Assembly: GCA_905221605.1 (NCBI GenBank)
Contig: CAJNDS010002109.1
Location: 596,168-660,167, forward strand
Length of the DNA stretch: 64,000 nucleotides
Source: Symbiodinium natans
Lineage: Eukaryota > Sar > Dinophyceae > Suessiales > Symbiodiniaceae
Direction of reading: 5' to 3'
A program made the position numbers and the translations under genes. A model generated the notes under the pieces. That model did not search any database, was not told where the DNA came from, and was given only the letters and a program-made list of their open reading frames with translations. Positions within the stretch are counted from its first letter, which is position 1; the number at the start of each line of letters is the position of its first letter. Below, piece by piece: positions 11,401 through 17,337 of the stretch.

Positions 11401-12421
11401 TGTTATAAATTCTAGCTGGTATTTTGAATGCCTTAAAGACCTTATCCATTTCTTCAATACTCGCTCCATTGCTGTAAAAATCGCTTCTGCCTATAATTTC
11501 AATAATTTTTTCTCTGGTCAGTTGGTTTCTTTTGCCATAGTCCATTAAGGTATCTCGGTAAAAATCGGATAGTGAATTTATCCAACATTGATTTTCTACA
11601 TGAGTGCTATTTTCAATTGCTTGTCTCAATGTTGTTAGGTTGCTGTTAAGGTCAGTGTAAATATAGCGATGATACATCGATACATGTTGTATTCCATCGG
11701 TTAGGCTTTCCTTCATTATGTCAAATTTCTCACCGCTTTTACTGATTTGTTCCACCTGTTGAATTTTGATGGCATCAAAAATATCTGTGTATACTTGTTG
11801 AAACCCCTTTATAAATTCATTAAAGTCTTTATCCGTCCTTAATATATCAATCAATTGTTTGTATACATAGCTCACTAATTTTTTAACTCCATCACCTAAA
11901 TCGCATAATACAGTGGTTTTTTCTATTTCATTTTCATCGTTTGTATCATATATTTTATAAATAATCTTCTTTATCCATTTAGTGTCAAACGTTTTTGCTT
12001 TTACAGTCGCCTGTCTTATGTCAAAGTTTTCAATGTAAAAGCTTTTTCCGTTTCTTGTAAATGCAGGTTTCATTTTTGCTTTTGCAGGGTCTTTAACCAC
12101 ATAAAGTTGAAAATTCACCAAATAAGTATTCATACCTTTCTTTTCGGCTATTCTTTCGTTTAGCGGTTTTGACTTTTTAAGGTCTTTAATTTGTTCGTTA
12201 TATTTGTCCCTCGCTTTTTCTGCTGTTCTTTTATTGGTGCTGGTGAGGTTTTTTATGAAGTTCTCGGCGGTTGCTACATTTGCAATTTTCCTATCTTTGT
12301 AAAGTGTTACGATCTGATTTAGCCTGTTTTTGGTTGCTTGTGTGATTTTGTTCGCGCTATTGGTTCGCTCCTGTTTCAGTTTGTTCAGTTTCCTGACATT
12401 GCTCTCTACAAACTTGTTCAT
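8456..12421 (-). CDS. Replication fusion protein: PolB-like palm, SF1 helicase, HNH-like zinc tail (1321 aa)
   Basis: Largest gene of the element. Residues 1-250 are basic and unrecognised. Residues 277-385 hold a conserved-looking block (NQCWINSLSDFY at 277-288, SHIYTINNDL at 368-377). A PolB-like palm follows: motif A D557 in EIDITKAYTS (555-564), a motif-B-like KKLIVNVNIG (677-686), motif C with D805 in KTDAFVI (803-809), then GEWR at 828-831. A superfamily 1 helicase covers about 885-1205: Walker A AGSGKS (892-897), Walker B VFDE (955-958), GDGKQL (986-991), HSVQGSS (1161-1167), AITRA (1190-1194). The C-terminus has C1268/C1271 and C1308/C1311 with NLTAQRKFND between, an HNH/zinc-ribbon pattern. 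I see no separate polymerase or helicase elsewhere, so it probably serves as the element's replicase. Motif C KTDAF departs from the usual DTDS, so polymerase activity is inferred. Confidence 0.8.
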   Translation of the reverse strand: MNKFVESNVRKLNKLKQERTNSANKITQATKNRLNQIVTLYKDRKIANVATAENFIKNLTSTNKRTAEKARDKYNEQIKDLKKSKPLNERIAEKKGMNTYLVNFQLYVVKDPAKAKMKPAFTRNGKSFYIENFDIRQATVKAKTFDTKWIKKIIYKIYDTNDENEIEKTTVLCDLGDGVKKLVSYVYKQLIDILRTDKDFNEFIKGFQQVYTDIFDAIKIQQVEQISKSGEKFDIMKESLTDGIQHVSMYHRYIYTDLNSNLTTLRQAIENSTHVENQCWINSLSDFYRDTLMDYGKRNQLTREKIIEIIGRSDFYSNGASIEEMDKVFKAFKIPARIYNSFNKLIYKHEPEHNKRRIKPFYAIVKNSHIYTINNDLKSIEQKQNEEEERPLVKASTDYHLNEKEEPPEFKMFRDTHDILKMVSKDKEPKTIHLVPELNNLTEIFFELVNARYEPQIRFQAGIITQIKMKLKKTTFIIKTQNLIKDSSDGCIAVDNEKTYNNMNDAMFHFNKSLFNPLHKSFYNKVDLEIYDEAKTIPPAGLFTDKGSIPKDLTEIDITKAYTSRLVGITQVPVFNQFDVWKNYLKEMDFNTMSDYTLFFVEDCSHCGIVKASTFLMFNKRYNLIYGKYLKQIDTNKLNILYYKTPSFIHEVNYNDYVKELWNKNISDEEELDKLIKKLIVNVNIGLLEKTGSTDQKSIVFKNIREASDFQVRHGGKIHKITEMECRNETTYEGDKENDDFSIQIQTTEEEGLEYYLVNVSDKATLNNGFIYIKELLLQDHNFKMCQDYIKLRKNYIKAVSVKTDAFVIKSEDVEKAKEVLEMKAGIGEWRTNKEGEEIKLPSETYQRKKNELDKIPIYKNTAIKIKDEHDTTNIIEKVISAKHVMIRAKYAGSGKSYICEKMARMGMNVLFVCPTNKLVQKYGKEAVTVNKFFSIAVGDEKLEKFDYSGYDVIVFDEIYFNGLRVLNRIREFVENNQDKIIVATGDGKQLKPVSELTNLQEHEEYADNCVDKIFKYNIYLKVCKRLRKEEDRKKLENIYIDIFENNIKVRELVEKYFKYTSDMNLNENNVAYLNDTCKEVANQIRKKQNRKGEYEVGEVMICREYLKSTEYKFQVNFKYKILNIIENMVVLEDEHDKKIQKLPLDMLRKHFIFNYCYTCHSVQGSSIEGGITIFDYNHCLVDKNWIWTAITRATDLNNVSFYKYDDDDDASPEARELRDDFNKNCIYNYLKRKVEGYKEQDRKAKRKIDHKNYITADWLLDRLNGRCELCNVDFYVKSINGNIRTNLTAQRKFNDQTHTISNCIAYCKKCNCCMSDKEKF
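8763..8794. repeat. GC-rich palindromic repeat inside the replication gene
   Basis: TCGCGAAGCTCGCGA (8763-8777) is an inverted repeat with 6-bp arms. It is followed by GCCTCTGG. The 23-nt unit 8763-8785 recurs with one mismatch at 26876-26898 inside an unrelated gene, and weaker similarity continues to 8794. It is translated in frame as part of an Asp/Ala/Glu-rich linker between helicase and HNH-like tail. It stands out in the AT-rich surroundings. Confidence 0.75.
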
Positions 12422-12456
12422 ATTATAACCTATATATTAATATTTATATATTATTT

Positions 12457-12481
12457 TTTCTTTAAACCATTTTTAAAGAAA
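12457..12481. promoter_or_regulatory. Intergenic hairpin, copy A
   Basis: Arms TTTCTTTAAA and TTTAAAGAAA with loop CCATT. It lies 35 bp upstream of the replication gene start and 30 bp past the integrase stop. The same hairpin recurs at 13990-14014 and 14611-14635. It may end one transcript, start the next, or both; its position fits either. Confidence 0.75.
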
Positions 12482-12511
12482 AATTTTTATAATAAAATTT
12501 CTATATATTTT

Positions 12512-13429
12512 TTAAAGTTTCAAAAGTTCAAATCTTAAATATGGTCGGCTGTTGCCCTTTACATAAAAATTACTTTGGTTGTTCCTTTCCTCTATTCTTT
12601 CTACTTCATATGTTTCCTTGCTCCATAAGCTGATCCTTTCCTTTTCTCCTGCTTTCCTTTTCCTGTAAATCTTCACCTTGTCGCCTACACCTATTTCTGG
12701 ATACTTTCGGGTTCTGGTTGCTTGTCTGGTCATATTTTGTTTTGCCTTCAATTCGTTCTTCTCCTTCATTGCTTCCTTTGGTGTCATTTTTATAGCTGAA
12801 TGTTCCATTTTGTTATTGTATGTTAGCAAAATTTCAAAAATATAATCCGTCCATTGGATATTTTTTTTTCCTTTCTTTTCGTCGGCTTCAACTCTTTTAT
12901 AAAGCATATCCTTAAATGTTCTAATGGCTCTTTCACTAAAATTCGCGTGTGCTCTGGTTCTATGGTGCTGTATGCCTTCATCATTCAAATATTTTTGTAT
13001 TGCTTCCTTCTGCAATGCCCCCTCGTCATCAGTATAAAGTATTTTTGGCTTTCCTCCCATTTTGTTAAAGCCCTCTATAATTCCCGATGCTATGTTTGCT
13101 TCATTTTTGTTTTTAATCGGGACTACCACCATAAACCGACTAAACACATCAATCATTATCGCCCCGATGTTGAATTTTTGATTTTGGAGGTCATTTATAA
13201 AAAACAAATCAAATTGAAATTCGTAAAAAGGTTCTGGTGCTATAAAGGTGTTTCTTCCTCTTATCTGCTTCTTCTGTTCAACATTTTCCCTAAAAAAATT
13301 ATCAACATCTGCCATTGTAATAGTTTTATCTTTCTCTCTTGCATCTTTCAATGTTTGTTTTTTGCTCCCGAAACCTGCCCTGTCAAAATAGACATCATTT
13401 ATTATAGAATTCTTTTTATTATCGCCCAT
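12512..13429 (-). CDS. Retroviral-type (rve) integrase, 305 aa
   Basis: DDE-type integrase that would insert the linear element into host DNA. Catalytic triad read as D74 (FQFDLFF), D134 (LYTDDEG) and E166 (NFSERAIRTFK), in the RNase H-fold order of the rve family. The C-terminal 60 residues (KYPEIGVGDKVKIYRKRK onward) look like the small SH3-like DNA-binding domain of Polinton integrases. I chose the second ATG (13429): the upstream ATG at 13459 would overlap the preceding gene and add a hydrophobic 10-residue leader. The 5-bp target duplication flanking the element fits this enzyme class. It sits between the replication gene and a zinc-binding protein, all minus strand. Confidence 0.93.
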   Translation of the reverse strand: MGDNKKNSIINDVYFDRAGFGSKKQTLKDAREKDKTITMADVDNFFRENVEQKKQIRGRNTFIAPEPFYEFQFDLFFINDLQNQKFNIGAIMIDVFSRFMVVVPIKNKNEANIASGIIEGFNKMGGKPKILYTDDEGALQKEAIQKYLNDEGIQHHRTRAHANFSERAIRTFKDMLYKRVEADEKKGKKNIQWTDYIFEILLTYNNKMEHSAIKMTPKEAMKEKNELKAKQNMTRQATRTRKYPEIGVGDKVKIYRKRKAGEKERISLWSKETYEVERIEERNNQSNFYVKGNSRPYLRFELLKL

Positions 13430-13448
13430 AATAAAAAGGATTAGAATA

Positions 13449-13964
13449 TTATTTATCAAATATTTGTTTTAACATTTTTATCATATAGTCGCTGTCTATC
13501 TTATCCAAATACTGCTGAAAATAATCACTGAAAAACCTAACAGCCACTTCTTCTAATTCTATTTTCGGTGGCTTTTTTAAATACGTTTTCATATTTGTAT
13601 CTAACGCGTCTTTTAATAATATATAAGGGGTTGTTTTTCTTAAAACTTTAAGTTCTTTGTTATTTTTAATCACGAAAAAATCATATCTGAAATGTTGCAA
13701 AAAACAAAATGTATAGCGGTTTATGTATTTTTTTAGAGGTTTGTCTCGTATCATTTCCTTCGTAAGTTGAACCGTCTGGGGAAAACTGTCGTCTGGTAGT
13801 TTCTTCATTGTTGTTTTAAATCTCACAGCATTCTCTCTCCCGTCGCACCCTTTGCACCTTGTAAAAGAACTGATTAAGACACCAACCTCTTTATGTAAAA
13901 CCTGCTGACCTAAAAGTCGTGTAGTGACATTCTGCTCGGCACATCTCGCACATACAAAACCCAT
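13449..13964 (-). CDS. Zinc-binding hypothetical protein, 171 aa, paralogue of the next gene
   Basis: The N-terminus carries two CxxC pairs (CARC at 5-8, CKGC at 37-40) separated by a helix with LLGQQVLHKE, a zinc-ribbon-like arrangement. The following about 130 residues are basic and unrecognised. It shares the N-terminal plan, including QxxTxxLLxxQVLxK and SSFxRCxxCD, with the neighbour at 14046-14591, so the two arose by tandem duplication. Start supported by a TATA-like AT run directly upstream and a conserved hairpin 25 bp upstream. Could be a nucleic-acid-binding regulator; no function shown. Confidence 0.8.
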   Translation of the reverse strand: MGFVCARCAEQNVTTRLLGQQVLHKEVGVLISSFTRCKGCDGRENAVRFKTTMKKLPDDSFPQTVQLTKEMIRDKPLKKYINRYTFCFLQHFRYDFFVIKNNKELKVLRKTTPYILLKDALDTNMKTYLKKPPKIELEEVAVRFFSDYFQQYLDKIDSDYMIKMLKQIFDK

Positions 13965-13989
13965 ATATATATAATACTATATAAAAGTT

Positions 13990-14014
13990 TTTCTTTAAAC
14001 CATTTTTAAAGAAA
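13990..14014. promoter_or_regulatory. Intergenic hairpin, copy B
   Basis: Same arms (TTTCTTTAAA / TTTAAAGAAA) and loop CCATT as copies at 12457 and 14611. It lies 25 bp upstream of the 13964 start and 31 bp beyond the stop of the upstream gene. The following AATTTTTATAAT is also shared. Confidence 0.75.
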
Positions 14015-14045
14015 AATTTTTATAATATTTTTTTAAAAATATTTT

Positions 14046-14591
14046 TTATAAAAATAAAATTTTGTAAAGTATATTGTTAATTTGTCGCCCTTTTTCATTA
14101 CCAAAACTTTTTAGAAAAATATTGCAAAAGAAATTATATGCTACAATGTTTAAATTTAAATCATCGTCACGGCTTCGCCCTGAGAGCGAACTTCGTTCGC
14201 TGTCACCGATTTTTCTATTTTTTCTTTTCTGTATCGCCTTTTTTATTTCATTCTCGGCTTCTATTCTGTATCTGTCCAATGGTTTATGTCCATATGTTAA
14301 ACAATGTCCGACATATCTGATATACCCCATCGAATGCTTATTTATATGTTTGTTTATGTTTTTGTCATTGATTTCTGCTTTTATATTTTGCATCCTCCTC
14401 TGAAAATGAAGAATACCCCAATTTAAAGTGTTGATTGTTTCACGAAACATTTTGAAATTCATTTTTTCGTCGCATTTCTGGCAACGATTAAAAGAACTGA
14501 CTAAATCAAAAAGGTCTTTTCGTAAAACTTGGTCACATAAAAGTTTTATGGTGTTTTGTTGGTCGGTGCACCTCGGGCATCTACATAACAT
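14046..14591 (-). CDS. Zinc-binding hypothetical protein, 181 aa
   Basis: Paralogue of the 171-residue neighbour: CRCPRC (3-8) and CQKC (37-40) with LLCDQVLRKD and SSFNRC between. Residues beyond about 50 are basic and differ from the paralogue. A short serine/arginine stretch (SERSSLSGRSRDDD) is encoded by GC-rich palindromic DNA at 14170-14206 that is foreign in composition to the rest of the gene. The start is preceded by a TATA-like run and the conserved hairpin. Function unknown; zinc-dependent nucleic-acid binding is a guess. Confidence 0.78.
   Translation of the reverse strand: MLCRCPRCTDQQNTIKLLCDQVLRKDLFDLVSSFNRCQKCDEKMNFKMFRETINTLNWGILHFQRRMQNIKAEINDKNINKHINKHSMGYIRYVGHCLTYGHKPLDRYRIEAENEIKKAIQKRKNRKIGDSERSSLSGRSRDDDLNLNIVAYNFFCNIFLKSFGNEKGRQINNILYKILFL
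14185..14201. repeat. GC-rich palindrome inside the 181-aa zinc protein gene
   Basis: AGCGAA-CTTCG-TTCGCT, a 6-bp-arm hairpin in a short GC-rich patch (14168-14206) within an AT-rich gene, translated in frame as a Ser/Arg linker. Comparable patches occur at 8763 and 26876. Confidence 0.65.
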
Positions 14592-14610
14592 ATATTATAG
14601 TATAGTTTTT

Positions 14611-14635
14611 TTTCTTTAAACCATTTTTAAAGAAA
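14611..14635. promoter_or_regulatory. Intergenic hairpin, copy C
   Basis: Same arms and loop as copies A and B, 19 bp upstream of the 14591 start. Here the stop of the upstream gene is 250 bp away because a palindrome array (14684-14868) lies in between, which favours a role tied to the downstream start or shows that the array was inserted later. Confidence 0.75.
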
Positions 14636-14683
14636 AAATTTTATAATAAATTTTTTATATATTTTTTAATTTTTTACTCCAAT

Positions 14684-14868
14684 CCACCTTGCAGGTGGAA
14701 GCCAATCCACCTTACAGGTGGAACCCAAACCACCTTGCAGGTGGAACCCAAACCACCTTATAGGTGGATTAGGGGGCTCCTTCGTTTTTTAATGCTTCCA
14801 CCTTACAGGGGTTTTCCAATCCACCTATAAGGTGGAAGGGTTATTTTTTTTTCACCATTGCAGGGTGG
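14684..14868. repeat. Array of CCACCT-NNN-AGGTGG palindromes (23-bp period)
   Basis: Four perfect 15-bp palindromes at 14684, 14707, 14730 and 14753 repeat every 23 bp exactly, with centres TGC, TAC, TGC, TAT and 8-bp spacers (AAGCCAAT, then AACCCAAA twice). A fifth perfect copy is at 14821-14835 (centre ATA). Degenerate copies lie at 14798-14811 and 14853-14868. The array fills the gap between two minus-strand genes. Identical arms with varying centres suggest selection for pairing or dimer binding: an iteron-like origin, an operator array, or a family of hairpins. It is not a CRISPR array, since spacers are 8 bp and near identical. Confidence 0.85.
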
Positions 14869-14887
14869 AAACCTTACAATATTTTAA

Positions 14888-15316
14888 TTATTTTGATTTT
14901 TCTTCACCTTGTTCTTTACCTTCGGTTTTTTCCTGTTTTTCCTTCTTTTCTTTCTTTTCTTTCTTTTCTTTCTTTTCTTTCTTTTCCTCTTTTTCCTCTT
15001 TTTCCTTCTTTTCCTTTTTTAAAGGCTTCAACATTACAACATCATCTAGGGAATGTTTATTGTAAGCGCTAGTTTTAACTGCTGTTTTAGTTTCGGTAAG
15101 CTCTAAATTATTCATTATGTCAATGTTCTTATCGTTTAAGATTTTGTCCAAAGCCTTTCTCTTGTTATACTGTCTCGCGCTTTCTCTTTTTCCTTCACTG
15201 AAACCTTCCTCTGTTCTTCTTTTATGGTAATACAGTTTTTGATATAATGCGAGCTGTTGTTTAATGTCTTCCAGTGTCAATTTGTTTAACATTTGTTCCA
15301 ATGTTGTATGTTCCAT
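14888..15316 (-). CDS. Hypothetical protein with Lys/Glu tail, 142 aa
   Basis: Not recognised. Residues 1-95 look folded and helical (MEHTTLEQMLNKLTLEDIKQ start). Residues about 98-142 are almost only Lys and Glu, encoded by an imperfect TTCTTTC/TTTCC microsatellite on the plus strand (14925-15020) that probably varies in length by slippage. Start chosen at the ATG preceded by a TATA-like run and a hairpin 26 bp upstream. A DNA-associated or virion core protein is possible given the charge; unproven. Confidence 0.75.
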   Translation of the reverse strand: MEHTTLEQMLNKLTLEDIKQQLALYQKLYYHKRRTEEGFSEGKRESARQYNKRKALDKILNDKNIDIMNNLELTETKTAVKTSAYNKHSLDDVVMLKPLKKEKKEKEEKEEKKEKKEKKEKKEKKEKQEKTEGKEQGEEKSK

Positions 15317-15342
15317 ATATACTATAATATATATAATAATAT

Positions 15343-15365
15343 TTCTTTAAAACAATTTTAAGAAA
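15343..15365. promoter_or_regulatory. Intergenic hairpin, copy D (diverged)
   Basis: Diverged version of the TTTCTTTAAA hairpin (here TTTCTTTAAAA, ACA, ATTTTAAGAAA), 26 bp upstream of the 15316 start and about 29 bp past the next stop. Followed by the same CTATATATTTTTT tail as copy A. Confidence 0.6.
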
Positions 15366-15394
15366 ATATTTTTCTATATATTTTTTTTAAGAAT

Positions 15395-15691
15395 TTAAAT
15401 ATTATTTTTAATCTTCAAATTCTTAAATTTTCTGTCAGTATCCTTTATCGATGCTTCTAATGTCGGTTTGTTCCATAAAATATTTTTCGCCCAAAATCCA
15501 GCAGTGTTATAATCCTTCCAGTCTTGATTTACTTTATGCCTCGCGATGTATCTTTCTTTTCTTTCTTCGTCCTTATGTTTTGTAAAATCGCTATAATTTT
15601 TAGCACCAAAGGAAACTGTTTTTTTACCATCAATGACAGCATCATATTTTTTATCTTTTTTATTTGATTTTTGTAAAATGACTTCCGGCAT
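15395..15691 (-). CDS. Small conserved viral protein (TAGFWA..LWNKP family), 98 aa
   Basis: Carries the pattern VxFGAKNYSDFTKHKDEERKxRY-IARHKVNQDW followed by TAGFWAKNILWNKPT and a final ASI..TDRKFKNLK helix. I remember this arrangement from small proteins in giant viruses and other aquatic dsDNA viruses, where it is a domain of unknown function (memory, not a search). Length is normal for that family. Start is the only ATG near the N-terminus. Downstream lies a 29-bp gap and then a hairpin. Confidence 0.82.
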   Translation of the reverse strand: MPEVILQKSNKKDKKYDAVIDGKKTVSFGAKNYSDFTKHKDEERKERYIARHKVNQDWKDYNTAGFWAKNILWNKPTLEASIKDTDRKFKNLKIKNNI

Positions 15692-15720
15692 ATTAAAAAC
15701 TTACATAATACTTTTTTTGA

Positions 15721-15754
15721 AATTCATATTTACAAAAAATTGTAAATATGAATT
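15721..15754. terminator. Strong hairpin, 15-bp stem
   Basis: Arms 15721-15735 (AATTCATATTTACAA) and 15740-15754 are perfect complements around an AAAA loop. It lies 29 bp upstream of the 15691 start and 172 bp past the stop of the 131-aa gene, all minus strand. It could end the upstream transcript. Confidence 0.6.
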
Positions 15755-15779
15755 TTATGAATTCTTAACAAACTAATTA

Positions 15780-15895
15780 GCCACTATCTTATGTAGTGAA
15801 TGGTCGCAATAGCAAAGGGCGCAATCGGGGCTTTTCCTGTTTCAATACCTAGGGACTTCAAAAGATGCGAGGCGCCTGTGTTGCGTCGCATCCAA
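15780..15895. other. GC-richer non-coding island with hairpin
   Basis: About 115 bp of balanced composition inside AT-rich DNA, without a convincing ORF. It includes a hairpin at 15864-15892 (arms GATGCGA / TCGCATC, with an inner CGC/GCG pair). Candidate structured RNA, insertion remnant or regulatory site; I could not fit a tRNA cloverleaf. Confidence 0.5.
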
Positions 15896-15926
15896 CATAT
15901 ATTAGATTTTATTTTTTAAATATATT

Positions 15927-16322
15927 TTAGTCCATTGTATTTAAAACGTTTTTGTTTATGACTTCGATATCTTTTTTGACTTCAATTATATCGGTCTCGC
16001 ATTTTTCTATTCTTTCTTCTAATTCTTCTGGGGTAATCCGTGATTTACCCCATCCGGTATCGCATATTTCAATACTACCCGACTGTAATATATTTTCGTC
16101 TTTAAAAATATCATCTGGTGATTGATGTCTGCCATTACCGCCAAATTTAGTATTACGCTTATCGATGGTCGTATCTGTCGTAATTTTATTGTCTTCCTTT
16201 GTTGTTTTTGTTTCTTTGCGATAATATTGTCTTTTGCATCTACACGGGATACAGTGAAAGCCTTTTTTATCAATATGAAAACCTTTCTCTTTTTCGCTAT
16301 TATCGTTAGAAGTATCGCTCAT
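15927..16322 (-). CDS. Hypothetical protein with Cys motif and C-terminal coiled coil, 131 aa
   Basis: Not recognised. Residues 17-32 contain HIDKKGFHCIPCRCKR, a possible metal site. The middle is polar and probably disordered. Residues 95-131 (TPEELEERIEKCETDIIEVKKDIEV) form a heptad-rich coiled coil, suggesting oligomerisation. Start ATG is preceded by an AT-rich run. It is bordered by the GC-richer island downstream and a 49-codon ORF upstream. Confidence 0.72.
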   Translation of the reverse strand: MSDTSNDNSEKEKGFHIDKKGFHCIPCRCKRQYYRKETKTTKEDNKITTDTTIDKRNTKFGGNGRHQSPDDIFKDENILQSGSIEICDTGWGKSRITPEELEERIEKCETDIIEVKKDIEVINKNVLNTMD

Positions 16323-16344
16323 AATATTTTGTATTACAATATAT

Positions 16345-16494
16345 TTAATTTTTCTTGAATTTTAAATATTGCAATATACCTTTGCAAATTTCCAAAACGG
16401 AATAACAACATCGTCTATACCGTGGCTCGGTTATTATTATTTGTTCGACGTCTTCTATTTCATTTATCGCCTCTATGTATTTGTCGTAATTCAT
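16345..16494 (-). CDS. Small ORF, 49 aa
   Basis: Short minus-strand frame starting MNYDKYIEAINEIEDVEQII and ending LQYLKFKKN, filling the gap between the 131-aa gene and the packaging ATPase. Its ATG is preceded by TTTTAATTATATA, like other starts here, and only 37 bp separate it from the divergent ATPase start. Unrecognised. Kept because position, spacing and codon usage match its neighbours. Confidence 0.55.
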   Translation of the reverse strand: MNYDKYIEAINEIEDVEQIIITEPRYRRCCYSVLEICKGILQYLKFKKN

Positions 16495-16531
16495 TATATA
16501 ATTAAAATATAAAATCTTCTATGTATTTATA
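16495..16531. promoter_or_regulatory. Divergent promoter region
   Basis: Only 37 bp lie between the minus-strand small ORF and the plus-strand ATPase. The stretch is AT-rich with TATA-like TATATAATTAAAATATAAAA, so it must serve both directions if both are expressed. Confidence 0.5.
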
Positions 16532-17323
16532 ATGAATAATAGTATTCCGATCGTCAAACCAATAGATATTCCAGAATATAAATACAAAAACTCAAAATAT
16601 GATATGATGCCGTCGCTTCCATTCCGTGGTATATTGGTAGCCTCTTCGACAGGCGGTAAAACGGTATTGATACAAAATCTCATATTGAATATTTATAAAG
16701 GCTCCTTTGAAAGAATATTTATATTCAGTCCTAGCGTTCATGTCGATGATACATTTAGGCCTGTTAAAAAATACATAAATGAGGTAATGAATGTTGACAC
16801 TGAAAAAGAAAAGGTATTTTATGAAAACTATGATCCAGCAGATCTACAAAAAATAATTGACACTCAACATAAAGTTATAGATTATCAGAAAAAAAACAAA
16901 CAAAAAAACTTACATTCAATATTGATCGTGATAGACGATCATGCTGATGATCCTAAAACAGTAAGATATAGTAATATATTACATGGTCTTTTTACAAGAG
17001 GCAGACATAATGCCATTAGTGTTATAGTTTCTACACAAAAATATAATGTTTTAGCACCTATTATAAGACTGAATGCATCAGCACTATTTATATTCCGCCT
17101 GAAAAATATGAATGAAGTAAATGCATTTATTGAAGAAAATAGCGCGTTAGTTGATAAAGAAGAATTGTATGAGATGTATAGAATTGCTGTTAATGATGCT
17201 CCTTATTCTTTTTTATACATAAATACCAACGCCAAGGATGTTAATAAGATGTTTTACGTGCGCTTTGAGAAACGGCTAAAAGTCGAACATTCCCTAGACG
17301 ATCAATACTTAAAGGAAAGATGA
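16532..17323 (+). CDS. DNA-packaging ATPase (A32 / FtsK-HerA type), 263 aa
   Basis: P-loop ATPase that would pump the genome into the capsid. Walker A lies at VASSTGGKT (36-44), preceded by FRGILV. Walker B is ILIVIDD (130-136) with H137. A sensor-like VSTQKY is at 166-171. Length and motif order match packaging ATPases of Polintons, Polinton-like viruses, virophages and large DNA viruses. It begins the first plus-strand block and is followed after 14 bp by a GIY-YIG nuclease, which implies co-transcription. Start ATG is the first in frame and follows a TATA-like run. Confidence 0.93.
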   Translation: MNNSIPIVKPIDIPEYKYKNSKYDMMPSLPFRGILVASSTGGKTVLIQNLILNIYKGSFERIFIFSPSVHVDDTFRPVKKYINEVMNVDTEKEKVFYENYDPADLQKIIDTQHKVIDYQKKNKQKNLHSILIVIDDHADDPKTVRYSNILHGLFTRGRHNAISVIVSTQKYNVLAPIIRLNASALFIFRLKNMNEVNAFIEENSALVDKEELYEMYRIAVNDAPYSFLYINTNAKDVNKMFYVRFEKRLKVEHSLDDQYLKER

Positions 17324-17337
17324 TTTTATAAGATATA

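Noticed and set aside
8456-12421. Calling residues 277-385 a cysteine protease
   Set aside because: Cys and His are present, but no fold evidence; left as a finding for checking.
12512-13459. Integrase start at 13459
   Set aside because: It would overlap the preceding gene and add a hydrophobic leader; the ATG at 13429 fits better.
14684-14868. CRISPR array
   Set aside because: Spacers are 8 bp and nearly identical, the repeats are short palindromes, and the element is eukaryotic-viral.
15780-15895. tRNA gene
   Set aside because: No T-loop or cloverleaf that I can fit on either strand.
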